The notes beneath the pieces were generated by a model, which did not search any database, was not told where the DNA came from, and worked only from the letters and a program-made list of their open reading frames with translations. From Ypsolopha sequella (taxonomy: Eukaryota; Arthropoda; Insecta; Lepidoptera; Ypsolophidae), in assembly GCA_934047225.1 (NCBI GenBank), contig OW203986.1, positions 25,547,221 to 25,611,220 of the forward strand: DNA of 64,000 nt. Reading direction: 5' to 3'. A program made the position numbers and the translations under genes. Shown one piece after another: positions 1 through 10,926 of this stretch (the stretch's first letter is position 1; every line of letters starts with the position of its first letter).

Positions 1-917
1 ACGTCTTTATTTATGTTTTCCTTCCCCCCACACCGCACTCCGACCCATCTCTCATCATTAAGAGGTGCAAGATGGTGAGATATTAAAAAAGCGCCGAATT
101 TGTGAAATGGATAGAGTAAAAACTGTTTTTCATGAATCGGTAACTGTTTATTTATAGAAAAGTGGTATAAACTTAGTCTTCTTTACAAGAACGACGTCTG
201 TATTTCTCTCTTTTTTTATTTACAGTATAGGTAAAAATTAAACAATTTGCTAAACTTAGTTTTAAAACGAGACAATATTCACGATATTCTGACAGCTATT
301 ATGATGGTGTTGCATTAAATTTTGCTTTTTAGGCTGTATAGAGACGTAGTTAGATATCAAAAGATAATTGTTTATGAAAAACAATATAAATAAAATAAGC
401 TATTGACTACACATTCAGTTTTTACCTTTTGTATGAATCTTAAGAAAAAGGCAGTCGTAAAGGAGCCTCTTAAGGACAAAATTCTCTCGAATTCAAACTC
501 GTAATAGCACACTAACATTAAAGTTAAATGGGCACTTCCCGCGACCGGGGATACAGTTTCAAAATACAGCAAATATTTTTACCAGATCCGCTGAAATTGC
601 AATCCAAATACATTATCTCATATTTCAAAGGAAATCCCTGTAAATATTGGTTTGAATCATTGAGATAGGAACTCTTTCCTTGCGTTTAAATTAAACTGCA
701 AAGTGTGACTGTGTAAAATAAATATTAAAATTTAAAAATATGGAAGTATACTTTTAAAGGCAAAAAGCATGAATTTAATGGTTTTCATTAAATTAAAAGA
801 CTGTTAAGGTCCCATAAAAAAAAAATTTGGCTCTGATAAACAAACGAACAGAACTAAAAACTAAATTAGCCTAACAATGGTTCTATGGAACCATCACTAT
901 CATCATCATTACTACAT
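1..917. other. AT-rich non-coding sequence
   Basis: No open reading frame with protein-like composition and no recognisable RNA gene. The sequence is AT-rich with scattered homopolymer runs and a short ATC-type run near 895-915. I see nothing else that can be supported. Confidence 0.6.
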
Positions 918-1440
918 AGTATAAAACAAAGTCGCTTCCCGCTGTCTGTCTGTCCCTATGTAATAGTATGCTTAGACCTTTAAAACTACGCTACAGATTT
1001 TGATGCGGTTTTTTTAATAGATAGAATGATTCAAAAGGAAGGTTAATATGTATAACACATGCATATTTGCATAATATAGTAGAGAAATACTGATAATTTT
1101 AGAGGTTTCTAATGTGATGTCGTAAATAAACACGTTTTTTTTGCGCTTACATTGCAAACACTGGCTGAACCATACGAGATAGATCAAAATAATGTACTAC
1201 AGTATTGTACACTTTAAAAAGGTCTACAAAAAAGTCCGTGTTGGTATACTTATGCCTATCTCTTAGGGATAACTCACAATAGCCATTTTTATCGTTTACT
1301 TTTTACGAGAAATAATGGCTTATTTACGAAGCGATTTTAAGCAATACAGCATTACTCCTAATCCAATTATGTACCTTCAATACTGTAGTATATTTAGTAT
1401 CAGCATTGCACCCGTACGAAGCCGGGGAGGGTCGCTAGTT
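918..1440 (+). repeat. Dispersed insect repeat (GTCGCTTCCCGCTGTCTGTC ... GGAGGGTCGCTAG)
   Basis: The segment begins near a TATAAAACAAAGTCGC motif followed by GTCTGTCTGTCCCTATG. It ends with CACCCGTACGAAGCCGGGG and GGTCGCTAG. I recognise these ends as a dispersed element that recurs in lepidopteran genomes, and this looks like a near full-length copy of about 520 bp. It has no coding capacity. The class of element is not certain from the sequence. Confidence 0.5.
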
Positions 1441-1560
1441 CAATATAAACAGGAACCACAACCTAGGCAGTAGAAAAAAAAACTACCAGCCAACTGTGAG
1501 TCGGACTCGCGCAACAAAGGGTTCCGTACCACAACACAATATGGATACGAAACCCTAAAA
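1441..1560 (+). repeat. Fragment of the GGGTTCCGTACC dispersed repeat family
   Basis: Contains CCAGCCAACTGTGAGTCGGACTCG followed by AAGGGTTCCGTACC and, further on, GAAACCCTAAAAA (motif positions about 1488-1558). This is the same arrangement as the complete copies at 30192-30481 and 37976-38274, but here most of the body is deleted. Confidence 0.55.
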
Positions 1561-1916
1561 AAATTATAGAAATAATTTCACTTGCAGTAATAAAATCCAA
1601 CTTAACTTGACACTTACGATCTATTGAACTCTATGTATTCAGACGGTCTAATTAAGTTGGTCTCAATAACTTCCTTAATAATTGAATATTTTTAATTTTC
1701 AGATTTTTTCCTATGTGCGTGCTAAAATACCTACCTGCAAATGAAATTTAAAATTTCTAAGTCAACTGGAAGTCTTCTATAGGTTTTGATTCCCTTGCGA
1801 GTGAATAAATAAAAAATTGTATGTAATTGATTATGCAAAGTGGCATTTTTTTTTCACGTCAAGTTTGAAGCCTCGTTTTTTGGCAGCACCATGGGGCCGA
1901 TTTTTGTAGGAGCGCC

Positions 1917-2200
1917 ATCTAGCGAGATTTCAAAGAGAAGAATAACCCCAAGATTCTAAGTAGTCGAGTCTCTGCTCCTTCCTCCGTGCATTTGGACGAA
2001 GCCTTAAACATCTTGTTACTTGGATACCTAGTCATTCAGTTACACACGCCTGAACAAATACTCTATGAGCGGATATTCAAGATAATGTAATCATTCCGAT
2101 TATAATCCAAGTTGTAATCTTCAGTGACTCTGTGCACAGAGTAACCTAGAGGGATTTCAAACAGAACAATTACTTCATAACTCCAAGTAACAGAGTACGA
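1917..2200 (+). repeat. ~226-bp tandem unit, left part
   Basis: A unit starting GATTTCAAAGAGAAGAA near 1928 recurs as GATTTCAAACAGAACAA near 2153, a spacing of about 226 bp. Related units, including TCTGCTCCTTCCTCCGTGCAT and CTTCAGTGACTCTGTG, recur at 4828-5215 in the same orientation. The array therefore appears to be interrupted at 2200/4828 by another element. Confidence 0.6.
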
Positions 2201-4827
2201 GGAGCTGTATTTTTGAATCACTCGCCGTGAATCATATATTCACGCACGAAAAAAAATTCACGTACGAAATTCAATTCGATTGGTCATGATTTTACGTATT
2301 TTTGAATCAGTAGATATCAATGTAAACGATTTTCGTTTCACGCAGTAAAAATTAAAACCGGAAAGCAATATTCCGTTGATTTTAAAAACTGGTAATGAAT
2401 GGAGGTGAACGGAACGTAAATTAAAAAGTTATAATGTCATGTCAGTCTCATCGATTCATCGACATCGACATTTTCTTCTTGTCATTCTTGCATAGTTTCT
2501 ATCTCAGAATAAGGAATACAAATAGAAGCCTGGCTAAAATAATACCCGGAGAAAGACACCTATCCTTGATTTTCTTACGACATTCTAGTGCGTTAGAGAG
2601 AAATGGATATGTATTAGTTTTTTCTTAATTAGGTAGGTTGTCACTAGTTCGTTGCTTTACTAGTGATGTAACAATGTCGATTTTTGACTACGATAAATAA
2701 ACCAAATCGAAATTAACCACGACCAATCTGCTTACCACACATTATATAGTATCAAAGTGTGAAAAAAAAGAGAATGCAGGAGGCACCGACCTTTCTGGTG
2801 ACATCCTCTTGCTTTGGAAGGAGGCCAAGAGAATTAATAGCAAAGTGGTCTATGTCTACCCCAGTGGGACACGTGTTACTTTGTGTAAATAAGGAATTAA
2901 TGAAACGATATCTTTTGTTTAGCATAATATTTTTTATTAAGTACAAATTACTATATCGTAGGCAGGTAGGTACATAAGTTAAGTTAAGTCCAAAATTGTG
3001 TTTGTTTCTAGTACAAAAAATGCTGTAGTTTGTATCAGAGATACAACCGTAAACTATTTAAGTGGATACTTTTTAAGTCGCCTCTTAACTCAATCAAATA
3101 GATGTTCGTTGATGTCGCGTCTTTGTTCAATCATAGACTTATAGGATTCGTAATAATAATATTATGTCAATGATGAGCGATGACAGCGCAATTACTACAG
3201 AGGTAATTTCAATTTTTTATTATTGCTATCAAATAATCATCAACTCATCTTGAATAATAACTAATAACAAATAATGAACGATTAAAATACCTAATAACCT
3301 GTAATAAGAAATCAAACTATGCGCAGTTCAAGTCAATAAGCATTCCCAAAATTCGTTTCACGATAGAACTACCCTGTCAAAGTACTTTTATTGTCAACCA
3401 CTAAGTACGAAAATGTCTTGATCTGCGGAATTTCTTCGTGAAGTCGATCACGGAAGTACCGTACAAGTTCTGAACAGGCCTTTCAGAACGATTTGCGAAC
3501 ATAGAAGTATGCACTTTTCTACACCACAGACATCCATAGGTACTGGTTCTGTTGCCTAAAATTGAAAAATTATCGAGTTAATATACTATAATATAGTACA
3601 AGCACGTACCTACAAACAAGATTGATAATGCAATTATACATAATTATTTAAAGGTTACCAATGTGTCTGTATCTGGTAAATATAACGTCGGTAAAGCATT
3701 TGCTTTTAACCGTCTCCATTTTAAATTTTCGTTTGGGCCAAAAGAATCCAGCGTAAAGTGTTTCGAACAAATATGACTGCTCTTTTTAATTGCCCAATTT
3801 GGTCTAATTATTCGTCCAAGCCATTCACTTTTTCATTCTTCCCTTTTTGGAAATCTGTAACAAAAAAATATAGCGATATTTATTCGGCATTATTTTTCTT
3901 TTAACTCGCGCTGCAATTAATCTGCGGTATTATCCTTTATGCACGGCTGCCGCGGGAACCAATGTTCGATAGTTTGCCACACAGACTTTAGTACATCACT
4001 ATGCAAAAAAACATAACCTCTAATAGTCGGCAGAAAATCCATATAAAACAGGCAAATATCGGTGTAGAATTGAACACGAGTATGATTTACAAGAACTACT
4101 ATTATTGTTACTGAGTTTTAGGTATGATCCTGCAACTTATTAACATAAAAACTATCAGAACTCACCGATAAAATGATATTGCTTCATTGTTGTTTTCTTT
4201 TCTTCCTGTATGCGATTTACAGCCTTCAATCGCACAAGACATTGTATTACAATGTTAAAAAAACAATCAACACAAACAATAATAAATCACACTTTCACGA
4301 ATTTTGAGAGGAAGAGCACAAAAATATTTAATTTCTCTCGGTGAAGCTGTAAACTTTCGCAAAATGCATTAGACATTTCGATGCCACCAAATTAAGATGC
4401 GATGCACGCTACGAACGATATTACAACACAACGATACAATGATGAGACATATTTAATTTGATGGTATTATAATTTTTAAAATACATCCAAATTACATCCA
4501 TCTGACATTTGTTTGGTTCAATCTAGTGACACACCAGGAAAAAATATAAAGTAAATGCGGTCCGTCGTTTCATTCACTCGTACACAGGAGTAATTTACGT
4601 TAGATGAGTACAATGGCTAATGCCCAGTTCTTATTTTAGCCAGGCTTCTATTTGTATTCCTTATTCTGAGGTTTCTATTAGTAGAAATCGGAAAACGAGT
4701 GGGTCAGACCACTCGGTGCAGAATTCACAGAAAGAATTTTCATAAAATACTGATTTCAAGTTTTTGCATGCGAATCATGCGGATTCATATGCAAATTGAA
4801 ATTCGAATGATTCAAAAATACAGCTCC
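2201..4827. mobile_element. 2.6-kb non-autonomous element with 20-bp terminal inverted repeats
   Basis: The left end GGAGCTGTATTTTTGAATCA (2201-2220) is exactly inverted at the right end (4808-4827). A second, subterminal inverted pair lies inside. The sequence around 2493-2550, with AGAATAAGGAATACAAATAG and GCCTGGCTAAAATAA, reappears inverted at about 4628-4690. Pieces of one tandem repeat flank both sides, as expected for an insertion. No transposase-like reading frame is present; the longest frames inside are about 70 codons and of low complexity. I infer a non-autonomous DNA transposon, though a composite of several insertions between two chance inverted copies is possible. Confidence 0.5.
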
Positions 4828-5250
4828 TGTTCCACCCTTGTCACTCGGATAGCTTGACGCTCTTAGTTACATGCACCAAAACAGACAGTGTTTAAGTGAA
4901 AATTCGAAAAAGATAATGGAATTATTCCAATTATTAAACACTAGGTAGCTTTGGTCTTCAGTAACTCTATATAATATAGAGATTTCAAAGAGAAGAATTC
5001 CTCCAAACTTGACTAACTTAATCTCTGCTCCTTCCTCCGTGCATGTGAACGAAGCCCTAAATCTCCTGTTACTCGGATACCTAGAGGCTCTCAGTTACAC
5101 GCGCCTGAACAAACACTCCGTGAACGGAATATCCGGACAAGATAATGGAATTATTCCAATTACTAAATACTAGATTTAGTCTTCAGTGACTCTGTGTACA
5201 GCAACATCTAGCGGAACAGTAGATGAACTAATCAACTCATTACTATTATT
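4828..5250 (+). repeat. ~226-bp tandem unit, right part
   Basis: Nearly two diverged units are present. TCACTCGGATAGC, GATAATGGAATTATTCCAATTA and CTTCAGTAACTC at 4850-4965 match TTACTCGGATACC, GATAATGGAATTATTCCAATTA and CTTCAGTGACTC at 5070-5195. They are homologous to 1917-2200 in direct orientation. Confidence 0.6.
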
Positions 5251-5416
5251 TTGAGAATTTTTATCTAGTCTTGGAGAAAGACGGTACACTCTCCGGCAGA
5301 AGCACAGTCGACCGAGGTTCAGACCCCCCAGGGAAAGAAACCGGCGAACGATGCGAGCAGTATCGAACAGAACCGCCTTCTGCATCCGCGCTGGAAGCGA
5401 ACTGCCGCGGTATCCT

Positions 5417-5426
5417 AATTATTATT

Positions 5427-5467
<41 letters not shown>

Positions 5468-5470
5468 TAT
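5417..5470 (+). repeat. (ATC)n microsatellite
   Basis: About three ATT units followed by roughly 14 ATC/TCA units and a terminal ATT. The polymeric reading frames across it (His, Met or Ile runs) are artefacts of the trinucleotide. Confidence 0.95.
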
Positions 5471-6364
5471 CGTATGATAATTTACTTACGTAGCAACCAC
5501 CCTGTGGTACAGTGTTGTAGTACAATAATATTTATTGTTTTTTGTAAAAAAAATGTTCCTTAGGATATAAAAGCATTTTAAAACGTTTGAAATGGTCCGG
5601 AGAAATTAACTTTGTACCTATAATTACTGTTTTCTGTTTTATGAACAAGCACACAAATTAAATTTATACCTCTAATATTTGTTTCCCGTTTTATGGACAA
5701 GAGCATAAATATAAATTACCTACACTTTAAATTAGCTAGATTAATATGTTCACCACGTATTCCCAAGGAATGACTTTCAAATACTCCACTTTTCATACTC
5801 GTGGTGTTTTCCTTATACGAGTAGCCTCTTTCTATCAAAAATAGAAAAGCAAGACTAACGTTTCCAGATTAAAACTGTAATACTTGGTTAAAATAACTAA
5901 AACCCCATAATGTTTCTCATAGAAAACCGTTGGCGGCGCAGCGCAGTAAGTAGCTGTCAGCAGCATTCGCTGCGGTTTCCTAATTCCGATTACATTTCAG
6001 ACCGACAGCCCGTTGCGCTCTGATGGGACCGTTTTGCTCGGGCGTCTAGGATCGGGTTGGATTAATTTTATTACGAGTTTAGTTTTGATTTTTTAAACTA
6101 TCACATATTAGTAAGGCATTTCTTTTTTTTAAATTTACATTTGGCTTACGCTTAGCCACTACCGCCCCTGATGGAAAGTGTCGATGTGACTTAGGATGCA
6201 GTGCGCTCGCCTAAACAACCAAAAAAGTAGAATTACTACTCTCTCGGTACGGCTTCTCATGGTGTTATGATGGCGAGTCGTCTGGCGTCATGGTTTCAAG
6301 AGAGTGGTGACAAGCCACGGGCAAAGCCTATGCTAGTTATAGTGAGAGGATTTAGAATAGAATA
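5471..6364. other. Non-coding sequence with a SINE-like fragment
   Basis: AT-rich non-coding DNA. A GC-richer piece at about 5927-6060 (GGCGCAGCGCAGTAAGTAGC, CGCTGCGGTTTCCTAATT, GCCCGTTGCGCTC) is related to a second piece at about 8803-8880 (GGTAGCATTGCGGTAAGCAGC, AGCGGTTGCCTAATTTTAATT) and to a stub at about 5380-5415. This suggests a short dispersed repeat family. No gene is seen. Confidence 0.45.
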
Positions 6365-6767
6365 TCCCATCAAAAACATTTCATGTAAACTATCGCCAAG
6401 ACACAAGCTCAAAACGCTTTTACTGTTAAAAAGTTATCAGATCTCATGTAGAGCCAAGCCCTTAACTCTACAAGGCCTAACTCTACAAGCCCTAACTCTA
6501 CAAACCCTACATCTTGATCATAAAGTATGGCTTGGCCGTTTCATGGCACTATTGCATGACATAAATGGGAGTGTCTGTTTGAGGGCCGCGCAACGGCCAA
6601 GCCATACCTTTTGATCAAGATGTAGGATTTGTAGAGTTAGGGCTTGTAGAGTTAGGCCTTGTAGAGTTAAGGGCTTGGCTCTACATGAGATCTGATAACT
6701 TTTTAACAGTAAAAGCGTTTTGAGCTTGTGTCTTGGCGATAGTTTACATGAAATGTTTTTGATGGGA
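6365..6767. mobile_element. Foldback MITE with 176-bp arms
   Basis: The left arm (6365-6540) and right arm (6592-6767) are near-perfect reverse complements of equal length, separated by a 51-bp loop. The ends are TCCCATCAAAAACATTTCATG and its complement. Each arm carries short internal direct repeats of a CTCTACAAGGCCTAA / CTCTACAAGCCCTAA type. An open frame starting at 6267 merely crosses the left arm and loop and is not a gene. No clear target duplication is visible. Confidence 0.75.
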
Positions 6768-7098
6768 TTTCATTTCTTTTTGTAAGATGCTTTAATTCTT
6801 TTATATTTTCAGGCTACATTTCTTGCGCCTTTGCTATAACTTTTTTTAAATCCCACTCCCTATCTTTGCCTCTTTTTCTTGTTGTCTTATTATTTGCAAT
6901 AAGCGATAGATCAGGGCGGTACTTAGTTATTAAGCGATTATATTCAACTATGGCTGACTTTTGCAAAGTCAATATTAATAAGGTGAACCCCTATCAAACC
7001 AGTCACCCACGAAAGTGCTACATAAGTATGCCCAGAAGAAAACGTCGATGAACCGATATCAATGAGAGTATTATTTAAACTTAGCCCTTGGCTTTTAT
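6768..7098. other. Non-coding sequence between foldback and tandem array
   Basis: No convincing gene. A 61-codon frame at 6866-7051 has no recognisable domain. The sequence may be the 5' part of the same repeat that carries the 149-bp array, but I cannot show this. Confidence 0.4.
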
Positions 7099-7738
7099 GG
7101 ACCTGCATACCAAATTTCAGTTTTCTAGGAGTCCAGGAAGCTTGAAATTGAAATTTTTATTTAATACAGAACCAGACCCCCTTAAGAGAGGTTGGAGGGT
7201 GAAAGTTAGATATTTCTTAACTTTCTTTTTGTTGGTGTGCTAGTCCTAGCCTGCATACAAAATTTCAGCTTTCTAGGACTTCAGGAAGTGTGGAATTGAA
7301 ATTTTCATTTAATACAAAACGACCCCCCCTTAAGAGGGGTTGGAGGTTAAAAGTTACAGATTTCTAAATTTTTTTGTCTTTTGTGTGCTAATCCTGCCCT
7401 GCATACCAAATTTCAGCTTTCTAGGACTCCAGGAAGTTTGGAACTGAAACTTTTATTTAATACAGAACCAGACCCCCCTTTAGAAGGGTTGGAGGGTGAA
7501 AGTTAGAGATTTATTAATTTTTTTATTGTTTGTGTGCTAGTCCTAGCCTACATACAACATTTCAGCTTTCTAGGACTTTAGGAAGTTTGGAATTGAAATT
7601 TTTATTTAATACAGAACCAGACCCCCCTTAAGAGTGGTTGGGGGGTGAAAATTACAGATTTTTTAATTTTTTTGTTGTTTCTGTGCTAGTTCTAGCCTGC
7701 ATACCAAATTTCAGATTTCTAGGATTTCAGGAAGTACC
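7099..7738 (+). repeat. 149-bp tandem repeat, about 4.3 copies
   Basis: A unit containing CCTGCATACCAAATTTCAGC, TTTCTAGGACTTCAGGAAG, TTTAATACAGAACCAGACCCC and GGTTGGAGGGTGAAAGTTA starts near 7099, 7248, 7397, 7546 and 7694, so the period is close to 149 bp. The copies differ by about 10%. The array is followed by a TGAG microsatellite and, 200 bp on, by the hairpin-ended segment at 7932-8027. This layout suggests all are parts of one dispersed element. Confidence 0.8.
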
Positions 7739-7758
7739 CTAGATTTTTGATGATCATC

Positions 7759-7787
7759 AGTGAGTGAGTGAGTGAGTGAGTGAGTGA
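7759..7787 (+). repeat. (GTGA)n microsatellite
   Basis: Seven GTGA/TGAG units directly after GATGATCATCA. Confidence 0.9.
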
Positions 7788-7931
7788 CGAAATCGACGTA
7801 TTTTAGGTATTAATAACATTCAAAGTATAAAAGCTAGACAAATGAAACTTATTGTGTTTAATAAGACTGCTTCCTACATGTTATCTTGAGAATTTGGTAT
7901 CTCTAGTATTATCTAGACCGAAGCTATGAGG

Positions 7932-8027
7932 GTTCGAAAATATGACGAAACGCTTCGAGAAAAGGTACGTAGTGCCCCGCTTCCTTTGGCTCGTCTTGGC
8001 GGGGGGCACTATCGTGCCCCCAGATAA
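7932..8027 (+). repeat. 96-bp hairpin-ended segment, copy 1
   Basis: This segment is identical at every base to the reverse complement of 54671-54766. It ends with a strong stem, GGGGGCAC-TATC-GTGCCCCC, followed by AGATAA, after which the two copies diverge. A second small stem (CGAA-ACGC-TTCG) lies near its start. Sequence left of 7932 differs from the other copy, so the right end is shared and the left end is variable. That fits a 5'-truncated retroposed tail or the terminal hairpin of a rolling-circle element, but the Helitron CTRR end is absent. Confidence 0.8.
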
Positions 8028-8404
8028 TATAATTGTTCAGTAAGTTAGATCTTGATCGGTTTAAGGTGCACCAGGCGTATTTAGAGTTTACGCTGCTCGT
8101 TCATGAACTCTAAACTAAATTATTAGGCCCTTTTATATCCACTGCTGGGGTACACTGCTGGGTACACTGCCTTTTCTTTTTGCGCCACTCTTTGCATTCT
8201 TGAGCCAATCTTATAAATTGCTTGTCGGCTACCTTCACAATGTCCTCTGAACATCTGGCTGGTGTTCTACTAATAACAGATTGATATCCCTCTCTTGGAC
8301 ATCACTCCTTAATTTAACTGTCTTAGTCTACCTTTGGTCGTCTAAATTCTAAATCTGTAGCAGGGGCCACGAGTCTTGAACTGACTCCCCGCGATCGTGA
8401 GTAT

Positions 8405-8722
8405 TGTGTTCTTCCCCCCGGTCAGTCAGCCCAGCCAGGACAGCTCCTAAAAGTAGAGCCGTACAGCTTCAGCATGCTGACACAAGACTGGTCCAGTGAG
8501 GGGAAGGTGGAGCTCGTCGCGTTTTCTTGTGTCTTCGGTTGAAGAGTAATAAGTACCACATGTTCCAATGTCTCGTCCTCTAGGAGGCACCCTCTTACAA
8601 AGAGAGCTATCGGTGTCACCTGTAGTGAAAAGGTGCTTATTTTGGTTACAGTATCCAGTTATGATACCTACCACCTGATCTTTTGTCGTCTCTTCTTTGC
8701 TAGGTGTCCTGCCCTTCTTCAA
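8405..8722 (-). pseudogene. Decayed C-terminal fragment of a jockey/I-type LINE polyprotein
   Basis: Read on the minus strand, one frame carries VVGIITGYCNQNKHLF and an overlapping frame carries RGCLLEDETLEHVVL. The two halves belong to a single motif typical of the region downstream of reverse transcriptase in jockey/I-group LINEs. That motif is a 'TGHxxLNxHL ... DSPLC..C ... E-ETxEHxLxxC' stretch with a Cys/His knuckle. A frameshift near 8600 separates the halves and the terminal cysteine context is lost, so the copy is dead. The rest of the element is not recognisable around it. The identification rests on remembered motif pattern, not on an alignment. Confidence 0.55.
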
Positions 8723-9743
8723 CGAAGAGGATCGCGAGCACGAAAACCAAAATACGTTTGGAAATTATTTATCTATTTAAAATAAAAAATAAAAAACACC
8801 TTTGCTGGTAGCATTGCGGTAAGCAGCCGTCAGGGGCAATCGTAGCGGTTGCCTAATTTTAATTGCATTTTGCGGGCACGGGCGTTGCATCTGATTCAGC
8901 CACAGAACATATTAGATTCAGCCGAGACTATTACTTTATAGACGAAATATACCGTGTAATTATGACGTGCTCACAAAATCACAAAATTAAACCGCATGTT
9001 CTTGATTATATTCCTTATTCTTTATTGTATACAGAAACACGTACACAAACTGTTACAGTTAAAGGTATGTACATATGAGTAATATTTCTTACAGCAAACC
9101 TTTAAGGAAACAATTAAAACTTCAATATGAGTAATACGTGTGCACAACAAAATAAAGGTTACGTTTACTTTGGAACTGAACCACTTCTAAAATAAAAATA
9201 AAACTTCACTTCACTCCACTTCTAAAGTAAAATATTTGAAATAACGCGAAAAAAAATGCACCTCCCTATAGAAATACCTATTCATCATTTTCTATAGGGA
9301 AGTGAATTTTGTTAACGCCTTGTTTCAAAAAAATTTCTATTTAAGTAGTTCAGTATGATCCGGAGCGTCATAATTACACGGCGCATTATATCGCCTGTGG
9401 AAAATTGTGATTTGTGCAAAGAAAAGTACAAACAGTAACGAAGACAAGATCAAAACAAAATTAAATAAAAGCAGCCTTATTTTTCTCCCCGATGAGTTTC
9501 TAGGGTACAGAAAAAAAAAACAATTTAATACAGGAATTTGCACACATTGAGTTCACTATGCGTTGATACGCAGTCATTGGCTTGGAAATACAAACAAATT
9601 ATGGACGGCGTTGCAAAATTTCCCAACAAACTAGGGTAAAATACGTTTTTTAATGACTTTTTTCATAAGATTGCCAAGTCACGAAATGTTCTTTAACAAC
9701 GATGTAGAAACTTTGATTGATTTATGAATCAAAATAATAGGTA
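8723..9743. other. Non-coding sequence with small hairpin
   Basis: Holds the SINE-like fragment at about 8803-8880 and an imperfect foldback centred near 9285. In the foldback, CCCTATAGAAA at about 9266-9276 faces TTTCTATAGGG at about 9290-9300, with weaker complementarity outward to GAAATAACGCG / CGCCTTGTTTC. No gene is seen. Confidence 0.45.
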
Positions 9744-10157
9744 TTTACATATGAAATTGCCGAAATTTTCTAACTGATTCATGAGTTCATAATTCCAGTA
9801 ATTCAATAGCTATTTCAATTATTTGCTTGTTTTGTTTCAAAGTTGATTTCAAAGTTGATTTAAATCTATGTATTAAATTTTGTTTTTATTTCCAGTTTGA
9901 TTATAAAAATTAAATCTACAAAAACAGTTTATCCTATGTGCCACTCATTTCCATGATAAGATTCGTAATATTTTTTTAGAGCTGACACTTTTCAAAAATT
10001 GAATTAATGTTTCTGTTAGTTTAATGTTGTATCATTCATACACAAAAGAAATAACATAATTTGGATTTGACTTTCCTAAAAAAGATGCAGAAATGTTAGT
10101 ACTGATAATTGAGTTTCCTTCAAATTCTCTATAGAAAACGGCAATTTCATATGTAAA
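9744..10157. mobile_element. 414-bp MITE with TTTACATATGAAATTGCCG ends, copy 1
   Basis: The left end TTTACATATGAAATTGCCG (9744-9762) is inverted at the right end (about 10139-10157). The whole body aligns with 40200-40764, which carries the same ends plus a 148-bp insertion. There is no coding capacity. The length and terminal inverted repeats fit a non-autonomous DNA transposon; the superfamily is not determined. Confidence 0.75.
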
Positions 10158-10219
10158 GATTAAAAAAAAATCTACACTAGTTTTAGGTACATGAGGTCTC
10201 ACAATTTTTTATAGCTAAA

Positions 10220-10325
10220 GAGGTACAAGACTTGCGAGATTTAAATTTAAATTCAGATTTAAATTTAAATATAAATAAAGATTTAAATTCAATACATACA
10301 TTTAAATATAATACATACATTTTTA
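10220..10325 (+). repeat. TTTAAAT-rich low-complexity tract
   Basis: Irregular tandem of AGATTTAAATTTAAAT-type units followed by ATACATACATTT units. Confidence 0.7.
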
Positions 10326-10394
10326 AATACAAACGCAAGAGTTACAGCAAAAAAGAACCCCTGATAACATATACATACATACAAATATACTCAT

Positions 10395-10452
10395 ACCTGT
10401 CTCCCAGGGGTAGGGCAGAGACTACGGATTTCTATATAGTACGATCCTCAAC
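10395..10452 (+). repeat. CTCCCAGGGGTAGGGCAGAG dispersed repeat, copy 1
   Basis: Shares TCTCCCAGGGGTAGGGCAGAG, ACTACGGATTTC and TACGATCCT with copies at 19136-19230 and 55951-56060. Here it is joined directly to LINE-derived sequence. Confidence 0.65.
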
Positions 10453-10796
10453 GAGCTATGGAGCGGGCTATGCTTGGGATATCTCTGATGGACGAAAACC
10501 GAAACGAAGACATCCGTCAGAGATCGAAGGTGACCGACATAGCCTGCCGAATCAATAAGTTGAAGTGGCATTGGAGTGGCCATATCTGTCGCCGACGTGA
10601 TAACCGTTGGGGCCGTAAGAAATTGGAATGGAGACCACGTACAGCAAAGCGTAGCGTAGGCCGCCCTCGTGCCCGCTGGACTGACGATCTGAAGGACGTT
10701 GCGGGTGGCGGCTGCATGAGGATGACTGAGAATCGCCAAGATTGGCGTAATATTAGGGAGGCCTATGTCCAGCAGTGGACGAATACGGGCTGATGG
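10453..10796 (+). pseudogene. C-terminal remnant of an RTE-like LINE reverse transcriptase
   Basis: An open frame from 10458 to the TGA at 10793 encodes about 111 residues. It contains ERAMLGISLMDENRNEDIRQ, KLKWHWSGHICRR, GRPRARWTDDL and DWRNIREAYVQQW. This is the conserved tail downstream of the reverse transcriptase domain in RTE-like and endonuclease-RT LINEs ('LKWxWAGHxxRxxDxRW ... GRPxxRWxDDI ... RxxWRxxxEAYxQQW'). The polymerase and endonuclease domains are absent, so this is a 5'-truncated relic even though the remaining frame is open. An inverted relic of the same family lies at 20604-20849. The frame's ATG is internal to the original protein and is not a gene start. Confidence 0.8.
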
Positions 10797-10865
10797 AAGC
10801 TGGTATATCGAGTAGTTACAAAAAAAAAACATATATGGTGGAAAATTTCGTCGTTCCAGATACCA

Positions 10866-10926
10866 ACCTCGGTAGCACGCATGTCATGTAAGCAAAAGGT
10901 CGCAGGTTCAAATCCTGGCCCGAGGA
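10866..10926 (+). pseudogene. tRNA-like relic lacking a normal D arm
   Basis: CCTCGG (10867-10872) pairs with CCGAGG (10920-10925) as an acceptor stem. A T-arm (CAGG, loop TTCAAAT, CCTG; 10903-10917) contains a good box B, GGTTCAAATCC. A TTTTT run follows at 10928-10932, as after polymerase III genes. Only about 30 nt lie between acceptor and T-arm, too few for both D and anticodon arms, and no box A or clear anticodon stem can be placed. I read it as a tRNA pseudogene or the head of a tRNA-derived SINE. Confidence 0.45.

Noticed and set aside
5261..5563. Frames with poly-His, poly-Met or poly-Ile
   Set aside because: Translation of an (ATC)n microsatellite.
7932..8027. Helitron 3' terminus
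   Set aside because: A terminal GC hairpin is present, but the required CTRR end is not; the shared end is AGATAA. Left as unclassified.
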